Part shown: piece after piece, positions 22,370-33,366 of the stretch
Numbering within the stretch: position 1 is the stretch's first letter
Layout: every line of letters begins with the position of its first letter
NCBI GenBank assembly: GCA_002751075.1
Contig: NAOQ01000571.1
Span: 5,606 to 39,032 of the forward strand
From: Ichthyophonus hoferi
Taxonomy: Eukaryota > Opisthokonta > Ichthyosporea > Ichthyophonida > Ichthyophonidae
Direction of reading: 5' to 3'
Length of the DNA: 33,427 bases
Translations under genes and position numbers: made by a program
Notes under the pieces: model-generated
Databases searched by the model: none
Told to the model about the DNA's origin: nothing
Seen by the model: the letters and a program-made list of their open reading frames with translations, nothing else

Positions 22370-22377
22370 TGACGTCA
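22370..22377. promoter_or_regulatory. Perfect palindromic CRE (TGACGTCA)
   Basis: This is the full consensus site for CREB/ATF bZIP dimers, 270 bp upstream of the DRG2 start codon and extended as TGACGTCATAA. A TATATATTTTATAT stretch lies about 35 bp downstream. It could be a DRG2 promoter element bound by a CREB-type protein such as the one encoded 4 kb upstream. Function is inferred from sequence and position only. Confidence 0.5.
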
Positions 22378-22647
22378 TAATTGCCCCTAATCGGGCCACC
22401 TCAGGCCCATATATATTTTATATGGCACCAATTTTTAATCTGTGAACCAACCCTGCCATATCATACCCCATTATGGGATGACATGCAACCCAAAATCATG
22501 GCACAAACTAGAGCAGCATGAAGCCACTACTAGCACAACCCAGGTGATAGAATAGTCTACCTAGGCTTCTTTCTCCCCATATCCAGTTTCAAACAGAACT
22601 ATAGTTGGTGTAAAGGTGCTGTGTGCACACATTATCAATTATCAATC

Positions 22648-25600
22648 ATGGGGATCCTTGAAAAAATTGCCGAGATTGAGAAGGAGATGGGAAGAACCCA
22701 AAAGAACAAAGGTAGAAGAGGGATAACAATACACTGCACAACATAGGCACAGACCAGTATAAAGATTCACAAGTTCTCTCAATATTATATTCTGACATTT
22801 TAATATCTCTTTCTTACTTTTATCAATTCCACTCTCCTTCCTTCCTTCTTTCTCTCTCTCCACTATCTACCCTTCCTTGCTCTCTTCCCATTCCGTCCCT
22901 TTGCTCGTTTGCTGGTGCATCTTTTTCTATTAGAATACCTGGAAAATATATGATGTACATACAATGTTTCATATCCATATACTCAACAAAGAGATAGAGA
23001 CATAGTCTCATGTTCTTATGAAGCGTGTAAGGTAGGCCTGTGGTTGGTCTCGCTAGGGGCAAAACTATCAGGGGAGTATACGGTCAATTTTCTCCTTTGA
23101 ATCCACGCATCTTAGTTCTTGTAAGCATGTACAAAAACATATGTAACTACTCTTCCTAGTATTTAGCCAAAGGGGACTGCTTCCCTTGGTGCCCCATCAA
23201 CATATGGGTTTCCCTATTTACTTATATGCACTCTCACTCCATTGTTATATCCTTTGATTGAATACGACCCATCGGCTCCCTATTGCTACAGCTACCGAAT
23301 ATCACTTGGTAGGTGCTTAATTACTTTCTGCCTCAACCTGCCGATTACCAGTTTATATTCTTAGTCACCTTCACTTATTCACTTTTTTTTCCTTTTTCGC
23401 TTTATTGTTCTCTTTAATTTTTGATCCAGCCCGCCTATGGGCCATACTATATTATTTCACTACTGCACCAGTTCATTGCATGCAATAGACCAGTTCTTTT
23501 CCTTTTCTGGCCAGCTTCCCCAATGATATAACATACCATTACCGCCACCGCTATCCTTACCATGTGCCTATTGATCATATATCCAGTTTATGCACTGGGT
23601 AATGTGGTTCAGTACAGACACGGCCCTCTAGATCACCTGTAGATGAGGGAAGGGAGGGCCTTAGAAGGTATCACAGGATAGCAGGGTAATAGCAATATCC
23701 ACGCTATACAGGCGATTGTATTGTATTGTCCTAACACGATCCCTTGCTCTTCCCTTCTCTTTCTCTACCTTTCCCTTCTTGTAGGGTCTGTTGAAAGGCA
23801 AACTTGCCCGTCTGAGGGCCCAGCTGCTTGACCCTGGAAAATCAGGGGCCAAGGTAATGATACAATTGGATGGTGTATAGAAACGTCTCATACCACCATG
23901 CCCCCTCTGTCCTCTATGTGTGTGACAGGGTAGTAATGTTTCTTCAGACAGGCTCTGTTATGGTACCTCCTTGCTACATCACCCTGACAGTGTGCTCCAA
24001 AGAGAGGGAGAGGGTTACAAACAGCAATGAAGATAATTAGGAAAGTAGTATGTGAGTTTATTACAAGGAAATGTGATTACAGAAGAGAGAGCGATAAGTA
24101 TAGAATGATAGAGAAAGTGTATAGGAATAGACAGGAAAGGACACCAGGTAGTGGAGGTAGAGCAGGAAGCAAGAGAAATAAATTACGAGCGGGTCGATTT
24201 ATAGTAGACCATTACACTCAACCAATACGGTTTCTGCCTTAATTTATTTATGAACAATAATTGCCTTACACCACACTATCCAAACAAAAACAACACATTA
24301 AAGACAAGCAATGCCTGATTGGATACAGGGCGAAGGGTTTGATGTGATGAAATCAGGTGATGCGAGGGTGGCTATGATTGGTTTCCCATCTGTGGGAAAA
24401 TCTACTCTTTTGAACAAGGTATGTATATGTATGTAATAGGGATTTTAGGGTAGACAAAATGGTATATAGGATATATAAGGTATATAGTAGGGTATATAAG
24501 GTATGTAGTGGGGCATTTATGGTAGGTGTATAGATGTGATGGGGCCTGCATGGATTAGTGTTAGTATGCAAGTAGAGGTAGCACGTGTAGAGAGCACATG
24601 GCTATGATTGGGGGAGAGGCCTTGACCAATACACAGTTTGCCCTACTCTTGGTATGTTTGCGCGGATAGCAATCAACCATAGCCCACAATCGGGTAGACA
24701 GACAGCTGACCCCCTGCTGGACCCCCCATCCCATTTAGGTCACTAATACTTTCAGTAGCGCGGCCAGCTATGAGTTCACCACCCTGACATGTATTCCTGG
24801 TAAGATCGAGGTAGGGTTGCCTTCCTTCTTTCCATCCTCTACAATTACTCGATGTTACCAATTAACATCATTCATTTGTTTTATCTATAATCAGATCTAA
24901 AATACCCATGGAAGAGATGGCCAATAGTCTGTTTTCCCTTGGCTAATCTATTTTGAGTGCATTATATATAACTCCTTCTTGCTCTATATGTTAATCAAGT
25001 CTGACTTTATCCATCCCTGTTAGTTAGCAGGTGCTCACTGTATTACACGGGATGACATGGCCAGAATATTTATAGACTACTACATTGGCTGGGTGGTTTA
25101 ACTAGAAGCAGTTAGTTATTGATTTACAACAGCATATATATCCTTTCCCAAGTCTATTCAACTCATATGTTCTCCATCTCTCGTGTTGTTTTAGAATGTG
25201 TAATCATACATCCTATCCATTCCCTCCCTTCTCCTTACAGTACAAAGGAGCTGAGATTCAACTGTTAGATCTCCCTGGTATTATCGAGGGTGCCTCTCAA
25301 GGTAGGGTTCCCTTTATTGTACCTATCGTTATCCTCGATGTATTGTGGCCTGTGGGTCGCACTTTTTTTTGCGTGACTTTTGGGTTAGATACTCCAAGGA
25401 ACTTCCAGATAATGGAGATGAAAAGAATAATATGCCACTTTATGTAGACCATTCTTACGTCATAGTAACGCACATATACATAGTTAGAGTGGCAGGTCAC
25501 AGTGTTATTTATAGCCTCCTGTTAACTAGGGGTGTATAGGCAAGGGCCGAGGCAGGCAGGTGATTGCTGTAGCGCGTACCGCCGATCTTGTTCTAATCAT

Positions 25601-28600
25601 GCTAGATGCCTCCAAGGGAGAGGTGCAGAGGTAGGGCTTGAGACACAATCTTCTTTCACATTGGCCTGGTATATGCAGTTTATATATATTGCACTATATT
25701 GACCTTTCAACTCATTCATCCCCACCTTGCCTTGCCCGCACACCGATATCATATCCCTACACCTACATACATGTGTATTCCTTATCGTCTTGTGCCAGTC
25801 AATATATGCATATACCATGATATGACTATATGTATCTATGTTATTATCTTTTATTTAGCAGTCTCCTAATCATGTTAGTTGGATAACGCAATCACGAATG
25901 AGCGGTAGCTATTTGAAAACAGGCCATTAGTTTTGATTGGCTCTCCATACCGATCTATATTGGAAAGGCTTAATATAGTCCAATACATAGGGCAAAGCAA
26001 TCGCCTGCATGTAACAACCAATGCTCTTACTGTATACAGGAAGCTACTAGAGAAGGAGTTGGAGGATGTGGGAATTCGCTTGAACAAGGCCCCTCCCCAC
26101 ATCTATCTCAAGGTAAGGGAGGATAAACAGGGCTGGCTATATAGGTATAGGATGGGGAATAGAGAAAGGGAGTGAGAGGATGGGGAGGCAGGCATATTCT
26201 GAGGGTGCAAGTCAAGAATAGCTATGATTTGGTTATGGATCTTCTCGTTAGTTCTGCTCCGAAGAAAGAATAGGGCAATATACTAGGTAGAACTACAGTA
26301 AGAGTAATATGTATATGTAAGAGGGAATATATTAGATAGTACTACAATAGGCCACATGGTGTGTACGCGTGGAGAGAAGCATTACAAATGAAGCCGAATA
26401 CAAGCGGAGGATACAATACCATTTTTCTTAAATATATTTTATATGGTTTATATACATACTATACCATACCCTATCATACCATACCATACCATACCCATAC
26501 CACACTACACTACACTATACTATACTGTACTATATCATACTATATAGCATATATGCCATGCCACCCTGGTGGTTCCTGGCGTTATCTTATTCCACATTCA
26601 TATCCTCAGCCAAAGAAAGGGGGCGGTCTCTCTATCAACTCTACCGTCAAACTAACCAAGATAGATGACAGGATGATCCAGCTTATTCTTAACGACTACA
26701 GTGAGTGGCCTGCACTGTGCACCATATGGGGAGGGGGTAGTGATAGTTAGCCACTACAAGGAGATGAAGGGGATAGGTGGCTGGCTGGGTTAGGCCCAGC
26801 ATGGCACCCTTGGGCCTATTCCCAATCTACATCATTTAATTGGCGATACAAACTGTTTATTGTAGTCTTGATATCTGTTGCCTGATCAACCCCATAGCCC
26901 TTTCCCATGGCTAGTAGTTAACTTGCACAGGGGAATATTAATACATGCTAGAATGTCATAGTCATTGGTCCTTGCCTAATATTATTCCAGCCAACCCAAG
27001 AGAGTATCATAGATGAAAGAATATGGACGAGGAGCAGGTGTATAGGTCAGAGTATCTATCCTTATAAGTCCATTTTGTACATATGGCTATTATATACGAG
27101 GCTGGAGGGTGGTTGTAGCGATTTCAAGTATTGCAGATAGTCAGTGATTACTACAATAACCCCAAGAACAATATGATCTTATTGGTCGTCACAGTATTAG
27201 TTGAAAAATAGTATTAATTATAAACCAATCAATGCCCTTGGTTTTCCTTTATTAGTCCATTACTATTATTCATGCAATCGCCTACAGCTACCTTATCCTA
27301 TAGCTATTGTTTAAAGATTGTCTAATCAATTAATGGTCTCATCCAGAAATCTTCAACGCTGATCTCATTTTCAAGGAGGATGCTACAGCAGGTAGGCCCT
27401 ATTACAATTTCCCACCCCTCCCACTGTCATATTGTCGTATGGGGTGACTGCTATTGGTGTGCTGTGTCCACATGGGTAGAGGCCAGGGACACGGGATAAC
27501 ATAAGGCGGTGCACGTCAGCTCATATATTATTGGTTGTTGTTGTTTATTTTTTTTCCTTTTTGTATAAATATGCTACTGTATGTGGAACATAGTGGGAAG
27601 GATCTAATTGGAGGGGGATTATTAATGATATTATGTACAATCTGGAATGGTGTGTTGCTGATACCTGCTAGGCACACGTGTTGACAGTGAGCTTCCTTCT
27701 CTCTCTCTCTCCCTTTCCCTGTCGCTCTCCCCTCCTCTTCTCCACTCTATACACATTATTTCACTTATACAGATGACCTTATTGATGTTATTGTTGGAAA
27801 CCGCAAGTATCTTCCATGCCTATATGTAGGTGTTGCTTTCTATTAGGGCCCTCTGTGCATGCGCTAGAGGGCCAGGCCTTGAGTCCTACCTATGACCCAG
27901 TCCTACTCGTTATATACTCATTTGGCCTAGTTATGATATGTATATCTTTCCCCATCTGATGTGTTTTTGCCTCTCGCCTACCCTATCAAATCATCTTATT
28001 CCCGGACATCCTTGTTTCTAATAGAATATACGGAGTGTTTGTAATTGATATGCTAGGATAATCACCAGGCCCTACACTAGGGAGGTGAGGTATGGCGACA
28101 GTCATGTATCTTTCTGCATATAATATACATTCTGTGACTGCCTAGTCCTCCTATCGCACTCTACCAGGACCACACAAGCTCATAGGATGGGGTGGGTGTA
28201 GGTGTACAATAAGCTTGATCAGATTACAATTGAAGAGGTCGACAGGTTGGCCAGGGAGCCTTACACCGTTGTTATCAGGTCTCTCTCTCTACCTTGTAGC
28301 ACCCCTTTGTGCTATGTCCTACTTGTATATCGGTGTTGTGGCCTTTGTTATTCCCAGTTATTTTATTTCTTTTTTCTTTCTCTCTTTGGTTGATCTAACC
28401 ATAACCATATATCCAAGGAAGGCATCTACATCTTTTTTCTTTCCATGGAGTATTTTGTCAAATTGGTATAAGGACTATTAGATAACCTTTGCATTACTTT
28501 ATAGACTAGAATGATATCTATACCTACGGGTATATTTGGTGGTGGTACACAAAGTTATTGACCATGGACCTAGTTATGCATATGTAATCTCATCCAGTAG

Positions 28601-30069
28601 AGATATGGGGCAAGTAGACCTATATGGCATGGGTGTATTCAAGCCTATGGACAGCTAGGTACACTACCAGTAGACTGTTTTATAGTGAGGATCACAGTCA
28701 GGTTATGTCTACTGCTATAGGGTATTATCCCATTGTTTTATAGAGGCTAATGGTATCAAGGTGGATTATAGATAGCCTTATATCTGTATATAGGGTGCAA
28801 TAGAGGGATGCCTGGGCACATACTCCAGACTATATGCTCGAGAGTAGAGTATATACAACTATTCATGCCATATACCATGATCCTAAACTAATCATTGTCA
28901 CGTCATAACGACGCAGTTGCCACTGGGAGCTGAACCTAGACCGTCTGATTGAGTCCATATGGAATAACCTTAACATGATGCGAGTGTATACCAAGAGGAG
29001 AGGCCGTATGTAACCCCTCTCTGTCCCTATATATATATATATATCTCCTTCCCTAGATCTCTCTCTTTACATTCATATCTTTCTTTTTGTTTCCTCTTTC
29101 CTGATGTTTTCTGATCTACGAGTATTATCTCTGAGTTTGTTATCATACTAACCGACAATGCAAACAGGAGAAACCCACTGGATAAAAGAGGGGAGAATAA
29201 TATGCATAGATAGAGATATAGAGATGAAAGTAATACCTAGTGGGCCAAAGTAGTGGGAAGGGAGCGGGGTAGCAGGTAGCGTGACATTACTATATGCTTA
29301 TTGGTTTATTCCTTTACAGAGTACCCCGATTTTGATGAGGGCATGATTATGAGAGCTGGGGCCACGGTGGAGCACGTGGTATGTATTTATATTATCCTCC
29401 TTTTTATTTTATTCAACTAGGTATCTATCTATTCCTATGTGCTAGAATATACCCAAGTGTCTTTCTGCTGGGGTAACTGTGGATAGAGATAGATGATTGG
29501 ATTACTTCGGATGGAGGTTATCTAATTTTAGCCAATCACCACCCAGTGCCATGCTATTCATCGTACCCTAGTGGATGACTTCAAGTATGCCTTGGTGTGG
29601 TAAGGCCCCCCCCATTCATTGGATAATTGCTTTTGCCTAACCATAATAGGCTACCTTAGCTCCTACCCTATTAGCTGTATCTTCCTTTCCCCCTGTATGC
29701 TAATTCACCTCTATATTCTTAGGACAGCTGGACCAGTCCATGATTATTAGTGCATATAGTATATTTATTAGCTTGCAGTTGGACCACAATTTCTAGTTTT
29801 ATAACATTCTATTATACAAGCTCCATACTTCAATGTGCATGTAGCCATAGTTTCTTTTATACTGACAGACCATTTCATTTGCTTTCTTTTCATTCTCTTG
29901 GATTTTATTTTTATTTCTGCTTCTCTCCTATCCTGTTTCACGTCTGTTCTGAATGTACTTGCACATCTGCAGGGGCTCAAGCACCAAACATAATCCTCAG
30001 CGAGTGGGTCTCGCACACAAGTGTGACAACGAGGATGTTGTGCAGATTATCAAGAAATCCAACAACTAG
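22648..30069 (+). CDS. DRG2: Developmentally regulated GTP-binding protein 2 (DRG2), 16 coding exons
   Basis: This is a cytosolic TRAFAC-class GTPase of the OBG/DRG family. It partners with DFRP2 (RWDD1) and is linked to translation and growth control. Coding exons are 22648-22711, 23292-23308, 23785-23853, 24329-24418, 24739-24810, 25241-25301, 25540-25630, 26040-26112, 26610-26700, 27347-27391, 27773-27825, 28202-28278, 28917-29005, 29320-29378, 29547-29599 and 29973-30069. They join in phase at GT-AG sites to give 366 aa (human 364). [13 protein letters not shown] and ATEYHL identify DRG2 rather than DRG1. Motifs are G1 GFPSVGKST (68-76), the G2 region YEFTTLT (91-97), G3 DLPG (114-117) with [14 protein letters not shown] downstream, G4 NKLD (245-248) and G5 SCHWELN (268-274). 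The C-terminal TGS domain (about 290-364) ends [11 protein letters not shown]. Lys21, the residue reported in human DRG2 as a JMJD7 hydroxylation target, is kept. Atypical points are a 17-nt microexon, a decoy donor in exon 5 and a weak GTCTCT donor after exon 12. All G motifs are intact, so it should be functional. Confidence 0.97.
23292..23308 (+). other. 17-nt microexon of DRG2
   Basis: CTACCGAATATCACTTG is flanked by TTGCTACAG and GTAGGTGC. With the G left over from exon 1 it encodes ATEYHL, exactly the residues between QKNK and GLLK in DRG2 proteins. It sits between introns of 580 and 476 nt. Skipping it shifts the frame. Confidence 0.93.
26455..26560. repeat. Degenerate CCATA/CTATA pentanucleotide repeat in DRG2 intron 8
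   Basis: Imperfect tandem CCATA, CACTA and CTATA units occur shortly upstream of exon 9 (26610). This is a simple-sequence expansion within the intron, and it leaves the acceptor TATCCTCAG intact. Confidence 0.85.
29028..29044. repeat. (TA)n microsatellite in DRG2 intron 13
   Basis: About eight TA units lie just after the exon 13 donor region. Confidence 0.9.
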
Positions 30070-30090
30070 GTTCAACTGAGGAAAGAGATA

Positions 30091-30096
30091 AATAAA
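30091..30096 (+). terminator. Poly(A) signal of DRG2
   Basis: AATAAA begins 22 nt after the stop codon, followed by a T-rich then GT/G-rich stretch. The 3' UTR would be very short. Confidence 0.7.
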
Positions 30097-30279
30097 ATTT
30101 TATAAGGAGGGGACCTGTGCTGAAATTGCAACATGCCCTCAGCAGTGTGCTATATAAAAGTATTTTTCGCTATAGTTGGCGCTCCAGCCCTTCCTCTCCA
30201 CACTTCTACTTTACTTCTTAATTTGAATTCATGATTTTTATTTATTGCTCGCTTTGTTTACGTACATTTATTCTTATAG

Positions 30280-30606
30280 GGTTTACCAATAGTACCAGTC
30301 AGTCCAAACATGCATGCTTGGTCTCTAAGTCTTCATGATTCAGCAGGACTGGCTACGTATAGGCGGGCAGGGGTAAGATAAACCAACTCTAATTATCTTA
30401 TTTAATGTTATCAACTAATAATGGGCCAATCGCTGTATGATCCGCTTGTTACCAAAACTTTGGCTGATCTACGTATTCATCGGGAGTTGAATGGTCTTGC
30501 AAGATTCATACGGCCCGTAGTGTGGGAAGCGTTAACCGGGACAGTCATGAATATTTCGAACAGAAGCCAATCGACTCTATATATAAATATCCTTTTTCTA
30601 TATTAA
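30280..30606 (+). other. Possible exon(s) of an unrecognised gene
   Basis: 30280-30372 is open in one frame (GLPIVPVSPNMHAWSLSLHD then SAGLATYRRAG). It is bounded by a TTCTTATAG acceptor and a GTAAGA donor, as a 93-nt exon would be. At 30421-30606 an ATG-initiated 61-codon frame (MGQSLYDPLVTKTLADLRIH) has more balanced codons and higher GC than its surroundings. No AG acceptor joins the two within 50 nt, so they need not belong together. I recognise neither. Chance is a serious alternative. Confidence 0.25.
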
Positions 30607-30959
30607 ATTAAAATTTGAAAGCACCTCTATGCAATGATACTTAATAATGTGGGTTAATTTAACTTACATTCTGTCTTCTTTCCGTTTTCTATTTAGGTTT
30701 CTAGCATTGTTGATTGGTTAACTTCCGTTATTGGTAGCACCAATCATTAAGTACTGAAAATATCTTATGAATGACAATATCATATATAATAATATCTACA
30801 TATAGTATCAGAAATATGTATTGCTAATCATAATTTACTATGACAAGTTCGATTTGGTCACAGCACCCATGATAAAGAAAGTCGTAATTGATACGAACAA
30901 AACTAAAAACATTTATTAACATTATTATCTATTTTCATTCCCATCTTACTAGTAGGGCC

Positions 30960-31150
30960 AACTCCTCTATATTCTATTCTTTAATATTTACATAAATATT
31001 CTATTTCTATCATTTTATATTTGCATGCAATATTTTATCATTTTTTATCTATATACAATATTCTATTATTTAATATTTACATACAATATTCTATTATTTT
31101 TAATCTACATATAATACTCGATTCTTTTTTATCTGTAAACAATCTTCCAG
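30960..31150. repeat. Degenerate AT-rich tandem repeat
   Basis: Variants of a roughly 30-38 bp unit built around ACATACAATATTCTATTATT recur about five times with substitutions and length differences. It looks like an old minisatellite. Confidence 0.6.
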
Positions 31151-31422
31151 TGTTTTACACTGTTTTGACCAATTATTATTATTAAATTATTGTAAGTAAG
31201 GCCGTGATGTGAGTGATTTAATTGAAGGACCAGTCATATGGCTTATATTTCCCGCCCAACTCAACGTTATTGCCAGTTTCAAGATAAGACTATAAAATAT
31301 ACATTTATCATAGAATGATAGATGACCAATAAAACCATAGTAATGGTTATTTACCAAAACATGTTTTGGCCCATCATATTAGGCTTCTAGTTGAGCTTGC
31401 TATTATCTGCCCCTTGTCACAG

Positions 31423-31545
31423 TATCATAGTAATATATGATATGAAATAATGACATCTTGTAGTAATATATGATTTAGAATAATAGCATATATGATATAA
31501 AATAATAGCATGCCATAGTAGTATATGTTTCAGGATAAGAGCATA
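31423..31545. repeat. Degenerate tandem repeat (CATAGTAATATATGAT-like)
   Basis: Three to four imperfect units of roughly 30 bp, each combining TAGTAATATATGAT with AATAATAGCAT, follow each other. No coding character is seen. Confidence 0.6.
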
Positions 31546-31944
31546 TTAAATAAACCACCTCCTGTATAGAGAAACAGGTAAGGTAATGAATATATAGTGG
31601 CGCCTAGTAAAAGTATCATTATCTTTATAGAGAGATGTATTCGGTTTTTACCTTCACTGCCACTTACTAATGTAGTAGTGTTTAATGAGAGAGAAGCAGT
31701 GTATGGTGTGCCTACGCTATACCCTTTATGTGGTCTTTGTTTTATTTGGCCTGCAACTTTACAATTTTTTAACTCCCCTCGATGCGGATGTGATTTATGA
31801 AAGTTATTGCTGGCTACCTTCTTGTTTTGTAGACCAAATCACCCATTCGAGAGAGAAGGTAGAGGGTAGAAGGCCATACCGTTAATAGTCACAGACCACT
31901 TGCCGTTTAGTTGCCAAGCATGGTCTCGGAGTGTACTCATACGG

Positions 31945-31982
31945 CACATACACATATATACACACACACATATATATATATA
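31945..31982. repeat. Compound (CA)n/(TA)n microsatellite
   Basis: Alternating CA and TA dinucleotides form a compound tract of about 38 bp. Confidence 0.85.
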
Positions 31983-32053
31983 CGGAATATATATAGACAT
32001 ACATGTGAACAGGCTTATATGAAAGCACTTAACATAAAAATACACATCTTACC

Positions 32054-32077
32054 CTTGTAAGCTTACCTGCTTACAAG
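32054..32077. repeat. Perfect 9-bp inverted repeat with 6-nt loop
   Basis: CTTGTAAGC, then TTACCT, then GCTTACAAG could fold into a hairpin in DNA or RNA. There is no U-run or gene end nearby that would make it a terminator. Its role is unknown. Confidence 0.6.
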
Positions 32078-32389
32078 CATGCTTTAAAAATATAAATCAA
32101 TGTGTAGACCAAGACGCTCATGTAATTTTACATGCAAAGTAATTTAACTTATATAGGTCTCTTAGGTACGCTTACAGGCCTTCATATGCATTAATATTGA
32201 AGGTTACAACAGGACACCACATATAACAATATGCATACTCACAAATATTATTACACCGCAATCAGTTAGGCAAGGAGACAGACAAAACTTTAAGCCCAAG
32301 GTCACACACTGGCCATACAGGATACACACATACATGTAAGGCTTAGCCTTGTTATGACTGTCCTGTCACAATACACCTTTAAACTTTCA

Positions 32390-33363
32390 CAGGCATACGT
32401 ACCCATCCCATTCATATATAGTTATACCTTTACCTCTATAGGTGGCCCCACCTTCCTGGTCCCTCTGGTTATCTACCCCTATCCTAATATAGACCTCTCT
32501 GTGCAGGCTGGGTCAAACATGGGTGGACCTCCTCCCATTATGCTATTTAAAGGCTTAGAGATATGCTGTTCTGGCCTGCAGGCCCATGAAAAAGAGTCAT
32601 GTCAAAAGAAGGCAAGCGAATGACTGACTTTCCGCCAATTACTCTGCCTCTAACTCTTTCCTTTACATCTTCGTTTCATTTTATTCTTTTTTTCCTTTTT
32701 TTTAAAATTTCCCTTTTTTTACCATTTTCTTTTTATTGGGCTATCTACTTGATGTCCTCAAGGTTTCTCTACACTCCCATTGGTTACTTTAAATAAATAT
32801 TCAATAATGTCACTATGTTCCACTCTTTTAGGCCATAATGGTGTGTTTGTATTCACAAATTCCGCCTGCCTTAAGCACACTGACTGGCTAGTGTGTATAT
32901 ACATGATCTAATTAACCATTTCTATCCTGTCTCACATATATATATGCAAGCTAGTATCTATACACAAAGACACACACCAGTACAAACCTAGAGACCTATT
33001 GTTATATAGATGATCACATACCCAATTAGACGTATATGCAGCACAGTTGCACATGGCACACCTGTATATCCATTGGTGTATAAACATATTCTTTTTCAAT
33101 CTTTATCCTCATTGATGTATAAATGTGCTTCTTATAGACTGATGGTCTCATACAAAATTATGCCCTATACTCCCCCTTCCTAGCCTTACATGCACTATGT
33201 GTTACCATGACCTTCCTTACTGTTATTTCATCTTTTATTATATCCAGCCTACACCCATGATATATCGTCTCTATTAGCTCGCCAATCTATCGCCATCCAT
33301 CTATCCACCTCCTTCAAAATCCAAGTGATTGGATATGCTCAACCAGTACATTACATTAGATGA
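32390..33363 (+). other. Possible 3' exons of an unrecognised gene
   Basis: Two open stretches on the plus strand look protein-like. From about 32397 (after TTTCACAG) to 32623 one frame reads SIGGPTFLVPLVIYPYPNID and later NMGGPPPIMLFKGLE. From 33248 (after ATTATATCCAG) to a TGA at 33361-33363 another reads THDISSLLARQSIAIHLSTS then FKIQVIGYAQPVHYIR. Donors and intermediate exons were not resolved, and the family is not recognised. These may be terminal exons of a gene, or chance frames. Confidence 0.25.
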
Positions 33364-33366
33364 CGC

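Noticed and set aside
24027-24242. 71-codon basic frame in DRG2 intron 3
   Set aside because: It lies within an intron and reflects purine-rich sequence (Arg/Lys/Glu codons), with no similarity seen.
25933-26175. 80-codon plus-strand frame
   Set aside because: The real coding part is DRG2 exon 8 (26040-26112). The flanks are intron.
26361-26750. 129-codon plus-strand frame
   Set aside because: Only 26610-26700 is real (DRG2 exon 9). The rest is intron read-through including a CCATA repeat.
29095-29140. Possible C/D-box snoRNA in DRG2 intron 13 (CTGATG...CTGA)
   Set aside because: The C box does not match RTGATGA well, and there is no terminal stem pairing C and D boxes.
31839-32045. Minus-strand 68-codon frame
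   Set aside because: Much of it is the compound CA/TA microsatellite read as Tyr/Ile/Cys/Val. The rest has no supported splice sites.
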